A stretch of DNA of 64,000 nucleotides from NCBI GenBank assembly GCA_020744225.1, contig JAGMWG010000011.1, positions 1,178,001 to 1,242,000 on the forward strand. Reading direction: 5' to 3'. Made by a program: the position numbers and the translations under genes. The stretch is from Paraphoma chrysanthemicola (Eukaryota > Ascomycota > Dothideomycetes > Pleosporales > Phaeosphaeriaceae). Shown here one piece after another: positions 10,748 to 22,067 of this stretch. Every line of letters starts with the position of its first letter. Positions within the stretch are counted from its first letter, which is position 1. The notes below the pieces were generated by a model, which saw nothing but the letters and a program-made list of their open reading frames with translations, ran no database searches and was not told where the DNA came from.

Positions 10748-13700
10748 TTATCTGGCGGTGCCTTGTGAAGAAGGAGAGCTGCGACTCGCAGGGTATGTCG
10801 CGGGAGCACTGGTGATCGAGGTGCGCTTCTGTGCCTTTTGAAGCTCTAGCTTCTTCTTCAGGGTCTTGTGTCGCTTGCGTGTTTGTTCAAGAACTGCTTG
10901 TTGTTAGTCATCTTCAAGGGCTATAAGGATTATCTATACGTACGCTTCTCAATGAGCTGACGATCCTCCGTCTCAAGCCCGTTGATCTCGTCGTTCTCAA
11001 GTTTGCGGCTACTTGACTCGTCCTCATCCTCGAGGATCGCTTCAAGCATAGCTATAGCGGTGGAGTAGTTGATGTCGCAGCTTGGTAGATTCTGGCCAGT
11101 GAGTTCATCCACGGCAGCAGTCCTGCTCATCTCGATGGCTCGCTCGTACATGAGCTTCTCAGCCGTGACGCCCGTGGTGAGGAGAATGTTCTCGGCAGAT
11201 CCAACTGTGGTTGCAGAGCCGGATGCAGCTGATAGGTTCTGAGGATGGCTGGGATGGTCTTGTGGCAGGTTTTGCTGAGCTTGTTTGAGCTTGCGAGCGA
11301 TGATCTCGGACTTGACACAGCACTCGTTGAAGCGATCGCGGACCCATGATACGACACGGTTCAGACGGTCAGCGATGGTTGCTGCGCGGCTAGCTGCCTC
11401 AGGTGAGAGACTGCCACGGCGGTGCTTGTTCCAGTAGCTGCCAGCGAGGTCCATGGCCTTGTTGAGCATCGCTAGGGTCTTGACGTAAAGCACCAGAGCT
11501 TCTTCAGCGATGATGAGAACCGTCTCTGGCGTCAAGTCTTCGTCCTCGTCGTCCTCAATCACGTCCGTGCTCGGCTTCCTGGCTACCCCGCCTGGACCAA
11601 TACCGAGACCTTCATCGCTTGGTGCGACAGGAACCAGCTGCTTGTACTTGACTTCGGCGAAACCGTAAATGACATAGCTCAACTGCGCCAGTTCCTCGAT
11701 CTTCTTGATGGCCGCATATCCCTCATCTTTAGTCGTAGTTTGACCACTATCACCGACGAGAAGGAGGCTGCTCTGCGCGGTTGGGTAGGTTGGAAATGCT
11801 GCGTAGCCTTGCGGAGGGGAAAGTCCCTTCAGCACTGGCGGTGAAAGTCCGAGTCCGCGAATGTTGACCATATTCATAGCCTTCGTAAGAGCTGAGGTGG
11901 CGCTTTCAAAACTTGGACGGTACTGTCGTCGGCGCTCGTAAGAGCCAGTGCGGTGGTGCGTGAGTGACGGCTTGTGCTGAATTTGGATGGCTTTAGAGGG
12001 GACTGTCGCGCCGGTGGTAGAGGTTGGAGTGCCCTGAGTGGTCGAGCGCCGCTTCATGGTCTCGCGATTGATTACACGGTCCCGTTGCGTTTGCGGGCTT
12101 GCTGCGATCTCGTCCGCCAAGGCGTCAATCTCCACCCGTCGCTTCTCAACGAACACAAACCCGTCGTCGAGAGCAGCATCTTGAGCAGCGCGCTCTGCTG
12201 CCTCCCTCATACCACCTGCTTCGGCACGTTGTGGTAGCCTCTCGCGGTCAAGTTGGTCCTTCAATCCTGACGGCCCTGGCGCTTGCTGATCACGAGAGTA
12301 GCGACGCCTGTGGCCAATCGCGAGAGCTTGATCTTGCGATGGACTGGGCCGCCCTGGAGCAGTGGCCGCATTTGTAAGCGTCGGCCGACGCTGTTCACGA
12401 AGTGGCGCATGCTCTTCGATTGGTTCGATTGGGGTGTTGCTAGCGCGACGAGTTGATGTAGTTCGTGGAGAAGTACCAGCGACCGGTCCAGGAGAAGGGC
12501 GAGAAGCAGGCCTTGACGGTGGTGTCGACCCGAGTCCGGTTCTATCTCTTGGTGATCGCGAATACGGGCTCTCTGAGGCGCGTCGTTCCATCTCGACAGG
12601 GGTTCTCTGGGTCCGCTTTGGAGGCTCGACGATGGGCTCTGGCTGCGAAGACTGCATTGCCTGCGGGAGATCTTCACCAACGAGATCAGGAATCTCCTCG
12701 CGAATCACTGGGTCCGAGAAGAAGCTGTCGTACGACATGCGCTCGGTGGGCTTTCGTTTCAGTAACGCGCGGATCAGGTTTTTCATGGCCCTACTAGAAA
12801 TGAGACCCTCCGGAAATCTGATGTGGTCCTTTCGCTCTTCGATTTTCCGGAGCAGTTCCACGTGGTTGTTGGCTCTGAACGGTGGTCTGGCGCTCATCAT
12901 CTCAAACAACACAGTGCCGACAGACCACAGATCAGCCTTTGCATCATACTTCTCATAACGCAAAATCTCGGGAGCCATGTACAGTGGGGATCCACAGAGG
13001 GTCTCGGCCAGAGAAGTCGTTGGTAGGATCCGGGCAAAGCCGAAATCGGCAATCTTAAGCATAGGCAACGACTCGATTCCAGTGGCTGGCAAAAGGGAGC
13101 TCGCGGTCGCGGCTAGGGGCATGCGTTCGAGGGTCCCGCTTTGTGAATAGTACATGGATGACGGGTTCAACAGGAGATTTTGCGGCTTCAAATCACGGTG
13201 AATGTAGTTCTTGGACCTCAGAAACTCTAATGCACTGGCCATCTGCTTTGCGAAATGCCGGACGATGACTTCATTGAGACCTCCAACCACGGGATTGGGG
13301 TACTTCTCAATCATGCGCTGTGTCTGCGGGTGGTTCACGAGGTCCGCCCGCTTCTTAATGAAGGCTGACAGGTCGCCCAGCTCGCAGAACTCCATAATGA
13401 TGTGCATGCGAGATGGCGTCTCATGGCAGTCGATCAGCGACACGATGTGCGGGTGGTGCAGGCTGCGCAGGATGGAGATTTCCGAGACGAGGTTGTCCTT
13501 GAGCTTCTTGTTCAGCTTGTTCATGTTGACCGATTTGATGGCCACGTTCTGACGCTTCTCCTGCACGATTGTGTTAGCCTGCATCACCTCATTTGACGCC
13601 ATCCCAGCAGACGTGGGACGGTACTCCAGGCGGGGAGCGGGAGGGTGACGCACAATATGGATGCCCCGGTAGACCTCCGCGAAGCTGCCCTTGCCGATGT

Positions 13701-13803
13701 GGTCCATCCGCTTGAACTTGCCGATGATCTGCTCGGCGGCTGCAGACGACGAGGGCGACGCTCCCGAGCGGCGCGGGGCGTATGGGTTCGATGGTGTAGC
13801 CAT
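10748..13803 (-). CDS. ATG1: Serine/threonine protein kinase Atg1 (autophagy initiation)
   Basis: Kinase that starts autophagosome formation in a complex with Atg13 and Atg17-type scaffolds. Two exons on the minus strand, 10944-13803 and 10748-10893, joined over a 50-nt intron (GTACGT...CAG), encode 1001 aa. The kinase domain spans about residues 28-370: glycine-rich loop GKGSFAEVY, catalytic Lys90 in VAIK, HRD at 202-204 and DFG at 253-255. A Ser/Pro/Arg-rich disordered region follows, containing FVFV at about 549-552 preceded by DDG, which fits an Atg8-interacting motif. The C-terminal third (about 640-960) matches the tandem MIT region that binds Atg13. The small last exon adds a basic helical tail, EQTRKRHKTLKKKLELQ. 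Size and order match fungal Atg1; the start MATPSNPYAP is the usual one in related fungi. Confidence 0.96.
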
Positions 13804-16056
13804 GATGGCGGCGCTGGCCGACCAGCCTGGTGGCTCCTTCTCTCAGTGTGTGTCCGGCGTTCAATTACCAACAGAGATGCGGGTACAGGGTTGCCGTTAG
13901 ATGGTTACACATGGACTGGCGTCGGCGCAGGAGGATGGTCGCGTCGAGGTGGGCGTGGTGGTTGGGTAGGCGGCAGTTTAGAGTCCGGCTGGCAGGCTAC
14001 AGTGATGCTGCAGCGGTGGGTGTAAGGAGCTGAGGAGTCGTGGAGAGAAGACGGCGGGAGAGGTGGTGGTGGTGGTGGTCGACGTCAGGCTGGAGCTGGG
14101 GCCTTCGAGGCGTGCTGGGGTATCGATGTGGTGAACGAATGCAGGGAAGCGGGCGCTGGGAAGCCGGGCGGGCGAAGCAGGGATGCGATGGGATGGGATG
14201 GGGTATCAACGGCGCAGCGAGAAAGGGAATAAACAGACGACGGGCAAAGAAGCGAAGCAGAGGGAGAAGAGGAGCGACGAGCTGCAAGAGCTGCTGGAGC
14301 GTGTGAGCGGCCCTGGAGTCATGCTCATGGAGCGTTGCAGCGCTAAACCCCCTGCGTCCTAGCCGGCTCTTATCCAGGTCCTTATCAACGCGTCGTCGTG
14401 AAGCGTAGCGTGCAGCGCCCACGGACAGACCAGCGGGACCAGAGAGTCAAAGATGCGACTCTGCAACCAGCTGCACGCCTGCGCCCTTTGAACTGCGCGC
14501 GCTCCTCGCGGTACTCGTCCACCCCGTGGCGCTGTCGCCGGCACGAGCGCACCCCGCCGGCCATCTCAGAGCCATGTCATGTGGTCACTGAATGACGGTT
14601 TCGCACGCAATTCGCCATGCTTCGCGCCTTGTGCCACTTGCTGAGGTACCTTTTCCCCTCGCTGCCCTCACGCACCCCATCTGCGCCCGCTTCCAATAGG
14701 CAGCTGTTTCCATGACCGCAGCAGCCGATCACACCTTCACGTATGCGCAACACAGCTGGCTGCCTCGCGGGTTGCTGCATTGAGCACCTGCGGAGCGCGT
14801 TCCAGCTAAGCCCACCCAATCACACCCCGCGCCGCCCCAACGCTGGCACTTCACTCCGTAGAACCACACCCCGGCTTATCGTGGGGTAATCTGGCACTCG
14901 CAGCGCTGTGACTGCCCATGTATCTGATAGGGCATTGCCAGCCTTGACCCCTCCCCAACACTACAGCTGCATAGTCTACCGATAAACATGGCATCTGTTC
15001 CGGATCAGCGATTGATATGGGACGCTCCGTCGTCTAGTCAATGGTACGCGACTATCACGCTCGGCCAAGTCCCTTGCACATGTCACTCGCCAGAGCTTCT
15101 CAACTCTGGTTCTGCCTCATCCGGCACGTTATCGTCCTGCTGCGGCTCCGTCTCGGACTATGACGCAGGTTTCCACAGTAACGCCGCGCTCGCAAGCACC
15201 AGCAGGTCTGGCGAATGTGATTTGAAACGCTCAAGTGGCGATCCCGTGCAACCAGATGTACTCGCACGCGGTACCAGCCTAGCGGTGCAGGTCAGCCTGC
15301 AACCAACGGCGCCCTCGGCATGGTCGGCAGCAGCACGCCCATCGCAGCCTCGCGCCAAGCCCAAGTGACTTGCCTGGCGCTTTGTGGATAGTATCACTTG
15401 CGACGGATTATGACTGCGCTGGAGACATTGATCATTGAGCGCGAGCGGAAAGGGCCTTTTACGTCATTCTGTCTTGCCCGGTAATGCACGCCATCAGTCC
15501 CTGCGCAAGCTCAGCCGGATTCCAAGGTTGGGACCTTGACAACTGACACCCATCCCACGTGAGCGGTCCCGGCGGAACTGACATGTTCATCACACAGACC
15601 GGAGCCGCATGGCAGATATTTTCTGCATACCAGGAAGATCTTGACAACACGAGTTCTTCGCTGCTCAACAAAAGGAAGATGCGACTGGTGAAGATTAGAT
15701 TTCGTGTAGGTGAGGCAGCCTTTCGCCGTCTAGTCTAACAAGGCATGCCATCTGAGGATGTCCAATATAGAGGCTGAGACCCAGTACGCCTGAGCACCGT
15801 ACCTGCAGCCACATGGACAAGGCAAAAGCCCATGCAGAGTCGGCTGAGTACATCTCTCCGTCCCGATCCCTGTATCTTCAATTCGATGCTCAAGCGACAT
15901 TCCCTAGCACTACCACTTCTACCATAAGCAGTCTCTCCAATAGCGAATCTACACTGATTGATACACCAAAGCCACAGCCGCATGTGACTTGCATATTGCA
16001 GACCGAAATGCTCGTCCGTGAAGCCTTTCAAGATACTCCATCACCCACATCCTCCT
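13804..16056. other. Large GC-rich gap between ATG1 and the WD40-cyclophilin gene
   Basis: About 2.2 kb. The part next to ATG1 is the promoter and leader of that gene and includes a (GGT)n run near 14061-14079. CCAAT boxes occur near 14692 and 14813. Open frames at 14988-15368 (plus, 126 codons) and 15813-16076 (plus, 87 codons) are rich in Ser and Ala or Thr and have no recognisable domain; I do not call them genes. The last 300 bases should be the 3' untranslated region of the cyclophilin gene. Confidence 0.5.
14061..14079 (+). repeat. GGT trinucleotide microsatellite
   Basis: About six perfect GGT units in the upstream region of ATG1, read on the plus strand. On the ATG1 transcript strand this is an ACC run. 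It is a simple repeat with no further claim. Confidence 0.85.
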
Positions 16057-18094
16057 CTACGATATCGAAATGCTAATAATCTTAATATCCTCCTCCGGCT
16101 TCTCCTTGTACACCTTCGTATTCTCAATCTTATGCACAACATCCATCCCCGCGACCGCTCGTCCAAATATCGTATGTTTATCATCCAACCACGCCTATAT
16201 CACAACATTAGCATCCATCCTCCCATTTCTCAACTCAATGATGTAGCACAGGGAATATATAACTTACAGCCTTCTCCGTCGTGATAAAAAACTGGCTTGC
16301 ATTCGTTCCGGGCCCCGCATTCGCCATACTGACCGTATACGGCTTATCATGCCTCAACGCCGCTGAAAACTCGTCCGCGAAATCTTTGCCCCAGATACTC
16401 TCTCCCCCCGTGCCATCGCCCAAAGGATCGCCCGTCTGGATCATAAACTTGCGAATCACGCGGTGGAAGATGACGTTATTATAGTACCCGGTGCGCGCAT
16501 GCGTGACGAAGTTTTCCACAGCCTTGGGCGCGGCGTCGGGGAAGAGGCGGATCGTGATGTCGCCGTATGTAGTGTGTAACGTGGCTGTGTGGCCTGTTGC
16601 GGCGAGGGCTTGGGCGTCTTGTTTGGATTTGGAGTTTGTGGTACGGGGTTTTTCGTTGTGTACGTCGCGGTCGGATTTCGAGGCGTTGGCGTCGTTGGTG
16701 AACATGTAGAATCGTACTTTGCCTGATCCTGTCGAGACCAACATTGCGTCTCGGGCTTCTGCTTCTTGGAGCAAGGGGTTTTCTGACGCGGCCATTTCGA
16801 CGGTGACGATGCCCTTTTTTTCAGGCTGGCCTTGGTATAGCGCGAGCCAGAGGGGCCGGAAAGGTTCTTCTTGGGCGTACAGCTTGACGAGCTTGTTTGT
16901 GAGGGTGTTGATTACTTTGACGCCGTACATGCTGCCATAGAGAATGAAGTTGCTAGTCTCATCGAAAATGACATTCAACCGCGGACGTACGGAAGGCTGG
17001 TCTAGGTCGCGCTCAATGCCTATCCGGCGGCCAAACTCCATGTCCTCAAGATGCTGGACTGCAGTCCCGGCCTGTTGCATGCTGGTGATGGTTTCGACGG
17101 ACTCGTCATACGTGCGGTAGAGCTTTCCGGTCGCAAACTCGAAGATGCGGATCTTGCGATCTGGGAACGAGAAGGTTGCGAATTGTTTCCCGCTTGGCGA
17201 GATTGTGATTGACGAGGGGACGCATTTCGACTTCTTAAACTCGAAGAGGTTGGTTGAGCTCTTCAACGACCAGACATTGTCCGGTTTCTCATACGTCCCG
17301 CTCGGTCTCCAGTACTCCACCATGCCGCCCTGATCAACACTGACCACGCAGTCATACGCATTGTTGTAGGCCATGAGACTAACGGGTGCCCGATGTATGC
17401 TTTTCAGCGTCTGTAAGGGTTCTAGGTTGTCGCCTCTGCCGTCGTATATCCGTATCCAGCCATTCTCTTCGGAGCTGACCGCCAGCTGCGGGAAACTCGC
17501 GCCGCGGCCGTGTACCCAGCAGACCGCCTTTGGCCTGTACTCCAAGTTGAACATAGCCAGTAGATCGAATGTGACGACATCGAATAATTTGACGGTCTTG
17601 TCCGATCCCGCAGTCGCAAAGCTGCGTCCATCAGCACTAACGTTGACAGACAGTATTTCTCCAGTATGCGCCCTGAACTCTTTGACAAACTCTATGCCTC
17701 CAAAGTCTTTCTTCCAGAACTTCACCACGCCATCAATTGAGCTTGTGATCAAAAAGTCGGTATGCGGGGTCAGAGTCGTAAAGCATAGTTGTTCGCGGTG
17801 CATGAGCGACTTGAAGTATCGTTGAGACGTTGGCAGGGCAGCAACATAGAGCTTCTCGTAGGGCAGCTTCCGTTTTTTCTTCTTCGGCGCGGATGAAGGT
17901 AGTGCGGGGCCGAAGTCGTCATCGTCCGAGGAGGTGTCGTCTTCACAAGTTAGACATGTTGGGCGCGTTGCACTGCGAAACTTACCGTCGTTGTCTTGCG
18001 CAGAGGTCTGCGTAGCAAGAGTGCGGTCTTCGGCCTCCATTTCCGCACGTGAGCGTTTAGCCTTACTAGGCGACTCGGATCCATTAGAAGCCAT
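16057..18094 (-). CDS. WD40-repeat peptidyl-prolyl cis-trans isomerase (PPWD1 type cyclophilin)
   Basis: Nuclear cyclophilin with an N-terminal WD40 propeller, associated with spliceosomes in animals. Three exons are proposed on the minus strand: 17986-18094, 16268-17940 and 16057-16194, giving 639 aa, close to human PPWD1. The first intron (45 nt, GTAAGT, CTAAC branch, AAG end) is a multiple of three without a stop, so it could also be read through to give 654 aa; splicing joins an acidic DND...DDTSSDDDD stretch. After a basic nuclear-targeting segment KKKKRK come WD repeats (for example FATAGSDKTVKLFD). The cyclophilin domain begins near residue 485 with TTYGDITIRLFPDAAPKAVENF. Its active-site parts are present: FHRVIRKFMIQTGDP, GTNASQFFITT and, in the last exon, WLDDKHTIFG. 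The final 74-nt intron is well supported by this homology. Confidence 0.95.
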
Positions 18095-18468
18095 GGTTGT
18101 GCGAAAGCTCGTTGTGGAGTGTTGGTAGTAGGGAAGTGGTTAGGCAAAAAGTTGAAGTTCGCTCCATTGCGGAGAATGCGGAGGTCAGGCACCAAACGCG
18201 TCCTCACGTGGGGCTGACTCTCACATGGAATAAATACGCGTAGTCAATCAACTCATTATGGCAGATGCATATATGCATTGAGCAGAGAACCACGCTGTGG
18301 GCCTCACATATGCACACACGCGGACAAGAATTCCACAAAAGATGTTTGCGAAATCAGGCTGTGATTTCGACTTGCTCAAAATCATGGTATCATACAGACG
18401 TGCATGGTTGATCTATTGTTTGTGGCCAGCATTAGGCCTCCAGATACACATCTAGCCCGCCAGCTCGC
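18095..18468. other. Intergenic region
   Basis: About 370 bases between the start codon of the WD40-cyclophilin gene and the stop codon of RPT4, both on the minus strand. It should contain the cyclophilin promoter and the RPT4 3' untranslated region. No further feature is seen. Confidence 0.6.
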
Positions 18469-19749
18469 CTACAACTTCTGATACTCCAACTTGCCCTCGA
18501 GCTTCTTCGACTCAGCCATCTTCCGTACAGCCTTGTTGAAGTCGTCTTGGTTGATAGCATCCCGATAGTCCTTGATGGCGAATAGTCCACTGTGTCAAGT
18601 TAGTTGCTGAAGTAAATCGTATAAGGTTGAGACTTACGCTTCAGTGACGACGTTGCGCAAATCGGCACCGTTGAAGCCATCGCTCATCTTAACTATGCTC
18701 TCGAAGTCAATTTCTCCGTCTGTTACCACACTCGCAGCGTGAATCTTCATGATCTCGAGACGACCGACTTCGTTAGGCAGCGGAATCTCAATCTTCCTGT
18801 CGAGACGACCAGCACGGAGCAGCGCGGGATCGAGCGTGTCCGGTCGGTTTGTGGCCATGATAATCTTGGTTTGTCCGAGGTAGTCGAAACCGTCCAGCTG
18901 ATTCAGCAGCTCCATCAATGTACGCTGAATTTCGCGATCAGCTGAAGTGCCCTCTGAGAATCTCCGTCCACCGATAGCGTCGATCTCGTCCATGAAGATG
19001 ATGCACGGCTCGTGCTCCTTGGCGTATCCGAACATCTCACGAATAAGACGTGCGGACTCTCCGATGTACTTGTCGACGATGGCGGACGATACGACTTTGA
19101 GAAAGTTGGTTTCGAGACTGCTGGCGACGGCTCGCGCAAGCAGCGTCTTTCCGGTACCGGGAGGCCCGTACAGCAGGACACCCTTGGGCGGCTTGATGCC
19201 TACTCGCAGGAACAGCTCTGGGTTCTTCAGCGGCAGCTCGATGACCTCTCTCAGCTCTCGAATCTGCTCATTGAGACCACCGATACCACCGAAGCTGACC
19301 TGACCAGGATCCTCCAAAGACATGTTGTACACGAGCGGGTCGACCTCGCGGGGTAGCATGCGCATGATGGTGAGTGTGGTCATATCGAGCGCGACGCGGG
19401 TTCCTTGCTTTAGCTTCACCTTGTCGACCTTTGACCGACATCCAACAACGTATCGCGGGCCTGATGATGCTTTGACAATGACTGTGTTGCGTCAGTAGCC
19501 ATCCAGAGTGCCCATCTCATCTGCAAACATACACCTCTCCTCGTCCAGCTGCTTTAGCACCTCGCCTATTATCTGTCCCACGCTCTGTAACGCCTTGATG
19601 TTGTCCTCTGATACGTCAAAGTCATGCTGCAGGCCCTTGATGTCTAATCGTAGCGACTTCAGCTTTGCCTCCCACTCTCTCGACTCCAGAAGCTTTCCCT
19701 TGTACTGTTCGAGCGCGTGCTCGCGCTCCGGATCGCTGCTGCCGCTCAT
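18469..19749 (-). CDS. RPT4: 26S proteasome regulatory ATPase Rpt4 (PSMC6)
   Basis: One of the six AAA+ ATPases of the proteasome base that unfold and translocate ubiquitinated substrates. Three minus-strand exons, 19533-19749, 18638-19481 and 18469-18589, encode 393 aa, matching the 389 aa of the human protein. Intron 1 (51 nt) begins GTATGT and rejoins as EERFIVKASSGPRYVVG, a conserved reading; intron 2 is 48 nt. After an N-terminal coiled coil comes the OB domain, then the AAA domain: Walker A GPPGTGKT at about 178-185, Walker B IIFMDEIDAIGG with the catalytic Asp-Glu at about 237-238, sensor region ATNRPDTLDPALLR and arginine finger RAGRLDR. The C-terminus LEYQKL is typical of Rpt4 and lacks an HbYX motif. 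The start MSGSSDPEREHALEQY is the conserved one. RRP9 diverges from the same intergenic region. Confidence 0.97.
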
Positions 19750-20113
19750 AGTGAAGATGTGTTGGGGATGATGGTTGAAGGGGCGAGGCAGGCGGTGGTG
19801 ATGCGTAAACACCGGAGTTTACGTCGGCGGTGACGGAAGCGACTGCGGAGAGCGTCGGTCTTGGGCGATGGACGATGTTCTCCAGAGGTACGGAGATGAG
19901 GCTGTGGACGTGACTGAGAGCGATGTTGTGTGGTGTATCGAGTGGTGTTGCGCACCTGGTGGTTGAAGCTCTGGAAGGTGCAGCACGGGCGGCGGCGCAA
20001 CGTAATCCCGCGGTTGCAGCTGCTCGTCGGCGTCAGAAAAAAAGTTCGCCGATCACTTTTGTAGGAAACTTCGCGCGCGACAGCTTCGCCATTCTACGAC
20101 TGCAACCCCCGCC
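19750..20113. promoter_or_regulatory. Shared divergent promoter of RPT4 and RRP9
   Basis: A 364-base region lies between the two oppositely oriented start codons, so both promoters must sit here. I see no clear TATA box, in keeping with housekeeping expression, and no obvious match to the yeast proteasome-associated control element. The arrangement suggests possible co-regulation of a proteasome gene and a ribosome-biogenesis gene; this is inference from layout only. Confidence 0.6.
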
Positions 20114-21910
20114 ATGTCGTCCTCGTTCTTCACGACCCCAGCGTCGCAGCGGAAACGAAAAAGAACAGAAGGCAATTCCGGCGCACCCAAAAGACGCAAC
20201 GTAGACTCGAACGCATCGCGACCTGCGAAACCTCCCCGCCGCGCGGAACGCGAAGAGTCGATTAGCGGAAGCGACAGCTCTGACGATGGTCGCGGAGATA
20301 TCTTCGATGAGGAAATTGGCGATTCGGAAAGCTCAGACGACGAGGGAGAGACGGCAGCAGAGAAGCGTTTGAGACTAGCACAGCGGTACCTCGACAACAT
20401 CCGGAACGAAGTCGAAGAGGAGGTTGGATTTGATGCAGAGCAGATCGACAAGGACTTGATTGCGGAACGGCTGAAGGAGGATGTGGCAGAGAATAAAGGC
20501 AAAATCTACAAGAGCATCGCACAAGAGCTAGACTTTGAGGAGGCTTCACACGTCTTTGGTCACTCTGGGCTGCAGAAGGCCGTTACCGGCTGTGCGGTCA
20601 AGCTGCCGTACGTGTGGACCATCAGCAAAGACTTGTACGTGGAGAAGTGGGAGATTCCAGACCCAAAATCCTACGCCGCGGACCCCGGTCGACCCTCCAA
20701 CGTGTCGCCTCGACGAACACCGAAAAGGCTATTCTGGCGGAAAGGCAACAAGAACAAGAAGGGCGACAGAGCATACATCGGACACACGGGGGAGATCATA
20801 TCCATTGCCATCTCAGACTCTGGCAAGTACCTAGCCACTGGAGACAAGCACGCCCGCCTCATCATATGGGATGCCGAAACACTCACCGCACGACATCTGT
20901 TTACACGACACCGAGACGCCGTCACATCGTTGTCATTCCGGAGAGGAACAGAACAACTCTTCTCAGGAGGTGCAGATCGAGCCGTCATTGTATGGAGTGC
21001 GCCAGAATCTGCCTACATCGAAACGTTGGTCGGCCATCAGGACACAGTCGTTGGCGTTGCGGGCGGGCTCGAGGTCAACCAGGAGACATGTGTTAGTGTT
21101 GGCGCACGAGACCGGTCTGCCCGCCTATGGAGGGTCGTCGAGGAGAACCAACTCGTGTTCCACGGTGGCGGCACAGCAAGACAGAAGGGAATGGCGAAGC
21201 TGCGCAAGGGTCAATTTGGGAAGAACGTCGACGACGATGACAAGGCCAAAGAAAATGGAGCGAACGGCGTAGATGATGAGGAAGATACGCCCATCGCTTA
21301 CGCCGAGGGCTCAATTGACTGCGTAGCGCTTCTCGATGCAAGCTTGTTTGTCACCGCATCCGACAACGGCGCCATGTCGTTGTGGTCGGTGACAAGGAAG
21401 AAGCCACTCTTCACATATCCACTCACTCACGGCCGCGACCCTCCTCTGCCACCAGACGAAATGTCCGCAAATCACGACGCCGCAACATCTGTAAAGCCAG
21501 GCCCACGATTACCAAGATACGTTACAGCACTGACAACCGTACCCTTCGCCGATCTCATTCTCACCGCAAGCTGGGACGGCTGGATACGAGCATGGAGAAT
21601 ATCTGATAACAAGCGCGCCATCGAACCAGTAGGAAAAGTCGGCCGCGTGCCTGTTGAAGATCACGATACAACGGTCAACGGCGACACTAGTGAAGACGCC
21701 ATTCTCATCCGCGGCATCGTCAATGGTCTCTCTGTGCAAGAGCGCGGCGACCGAGGCAAGGATGGCTTGTGTATTGTAGCAGCCGTGGGCAAGGAGCCCA
21801 GGCTTGCGAGGTGGATGTCTGCAAAGGTCAAGAACGGTATATATGTGTTTGAAGTACCGCGGAAGAGCCTGACAAATGGAGCCGCTGAGTCGGATGAGGG
21901 CGAAGAGTAG
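20114..21910 (+). CDS. RRP9: U3 snoRNP-associated WD40 protein Rrp9 (U3-55K)
   Basis: Component of the U3 small nucleolar ribonucleoprotein in the SSU processome, acting in nucleoli in early cleavage of pre-18S rRNA. A single exon encodes 598 aa. The basic N-terminus (SQRKRKRTEG and APKRRN) looks like a nuclear or nucleolar signal and is followed by an acidic Ser/Asp/Glu stretch. Helical elements around AEKRLRLAQRYLDNIRNEVEEE precede a WD40 propeller; clear repeats include SGKYLATGDKHARLIIWD, GTEQLFSGGADRAVIVW and LILTASWDGWIRAWR. A polar insertion near residue 370 separates blades. The order, an N-terminal acidic helix region then propeller, matches yeast Rrp9 (573 aa). The ATG is in good context and the reading frame is unbroken. 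Confidence 0.94.
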   Translation: MSSSFFTTPASQRKRKRTEGNSGAPKRRNVDSNASRPAKPPRRAEREESISGSDSSDDGRGDIFDEEIGDSESSDDEGETAAEKRLRLAQRYLDNIRNEVEEEVGFDAEQIDKDLIAERLKEDVAENKGKIYKSIAQELDFEEASHVFGHSGLQKAVTGCAVKLPYVWTISKDLYVEKWEIPDPKSYAADPGRPSNVSPRRTPKRLFWRKGNKNKKGDRAYIGHTGEIISIAISDSGKYLATGDKHARLIIWDAETLTARHLFTRHRDAVTSLSFRRGTEQLFSGGADRAVIVWSAPESAYIETLVGHQDTVVGVAGGLEVNQETCVSVGARDRSARLWRVVEENQLVFHGGGTARQKGMAKLRKGQFGKNVDDDDKAKENGANGVDDEEDTPIAYAEGSIDCVALLDASLFVTASDNGAMSLWSVTRKKPLFTYPLTHGRDPPLPPDEMSANHDAATSVKPGPRLPRYVTALTTVPFADLILTASWDGWIRAWRISDNKRAIEPVGKVGRVPVEDHDTTVNGDTSEDAILIRGIVNGLSVQERGDRGKDGLCIVAAVGKEPRLARWMSAKVKNGIYVFEVPRKSLTNGAAESDEGEE

Positions 21911-22067
21911 ATAAAACGCATTTGCATGGTCTGGAGTTTTGCATGGATGGCATTTCGATACCAAATCTGACTTACCGACTACCAATCGACATAGTTCGAC
22001 ATCTTCGTTCAATATTCCTCTCAAGCCGATGACCCCAATGGCATGATGCTGACCATCTCCCTGTGAC

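Noticed and set aside
13997..14422. Minus-strand Arg/His/Pro-rich frame upstream of ATG1
   Set aside because: Composition reflects the GGT repeat and GC-rich leader; no protein features. An upstream ORF in the ATG1 leader is possible but not supported.
14988..15368. Plus-strand open frame of 126 codons with an ATG
   Set aside because: Ser/Ala-rich, no domain, no homologue recalled, and GC-rich sequence makes such frames common. Expression data could revive it.
15813..16076. Plus-strand open frame of 87 codons
   Set aside because: Lies in the presumed 3' untranslated region of the WD40-cyclophilin gene and overlaps its stop; no domain.
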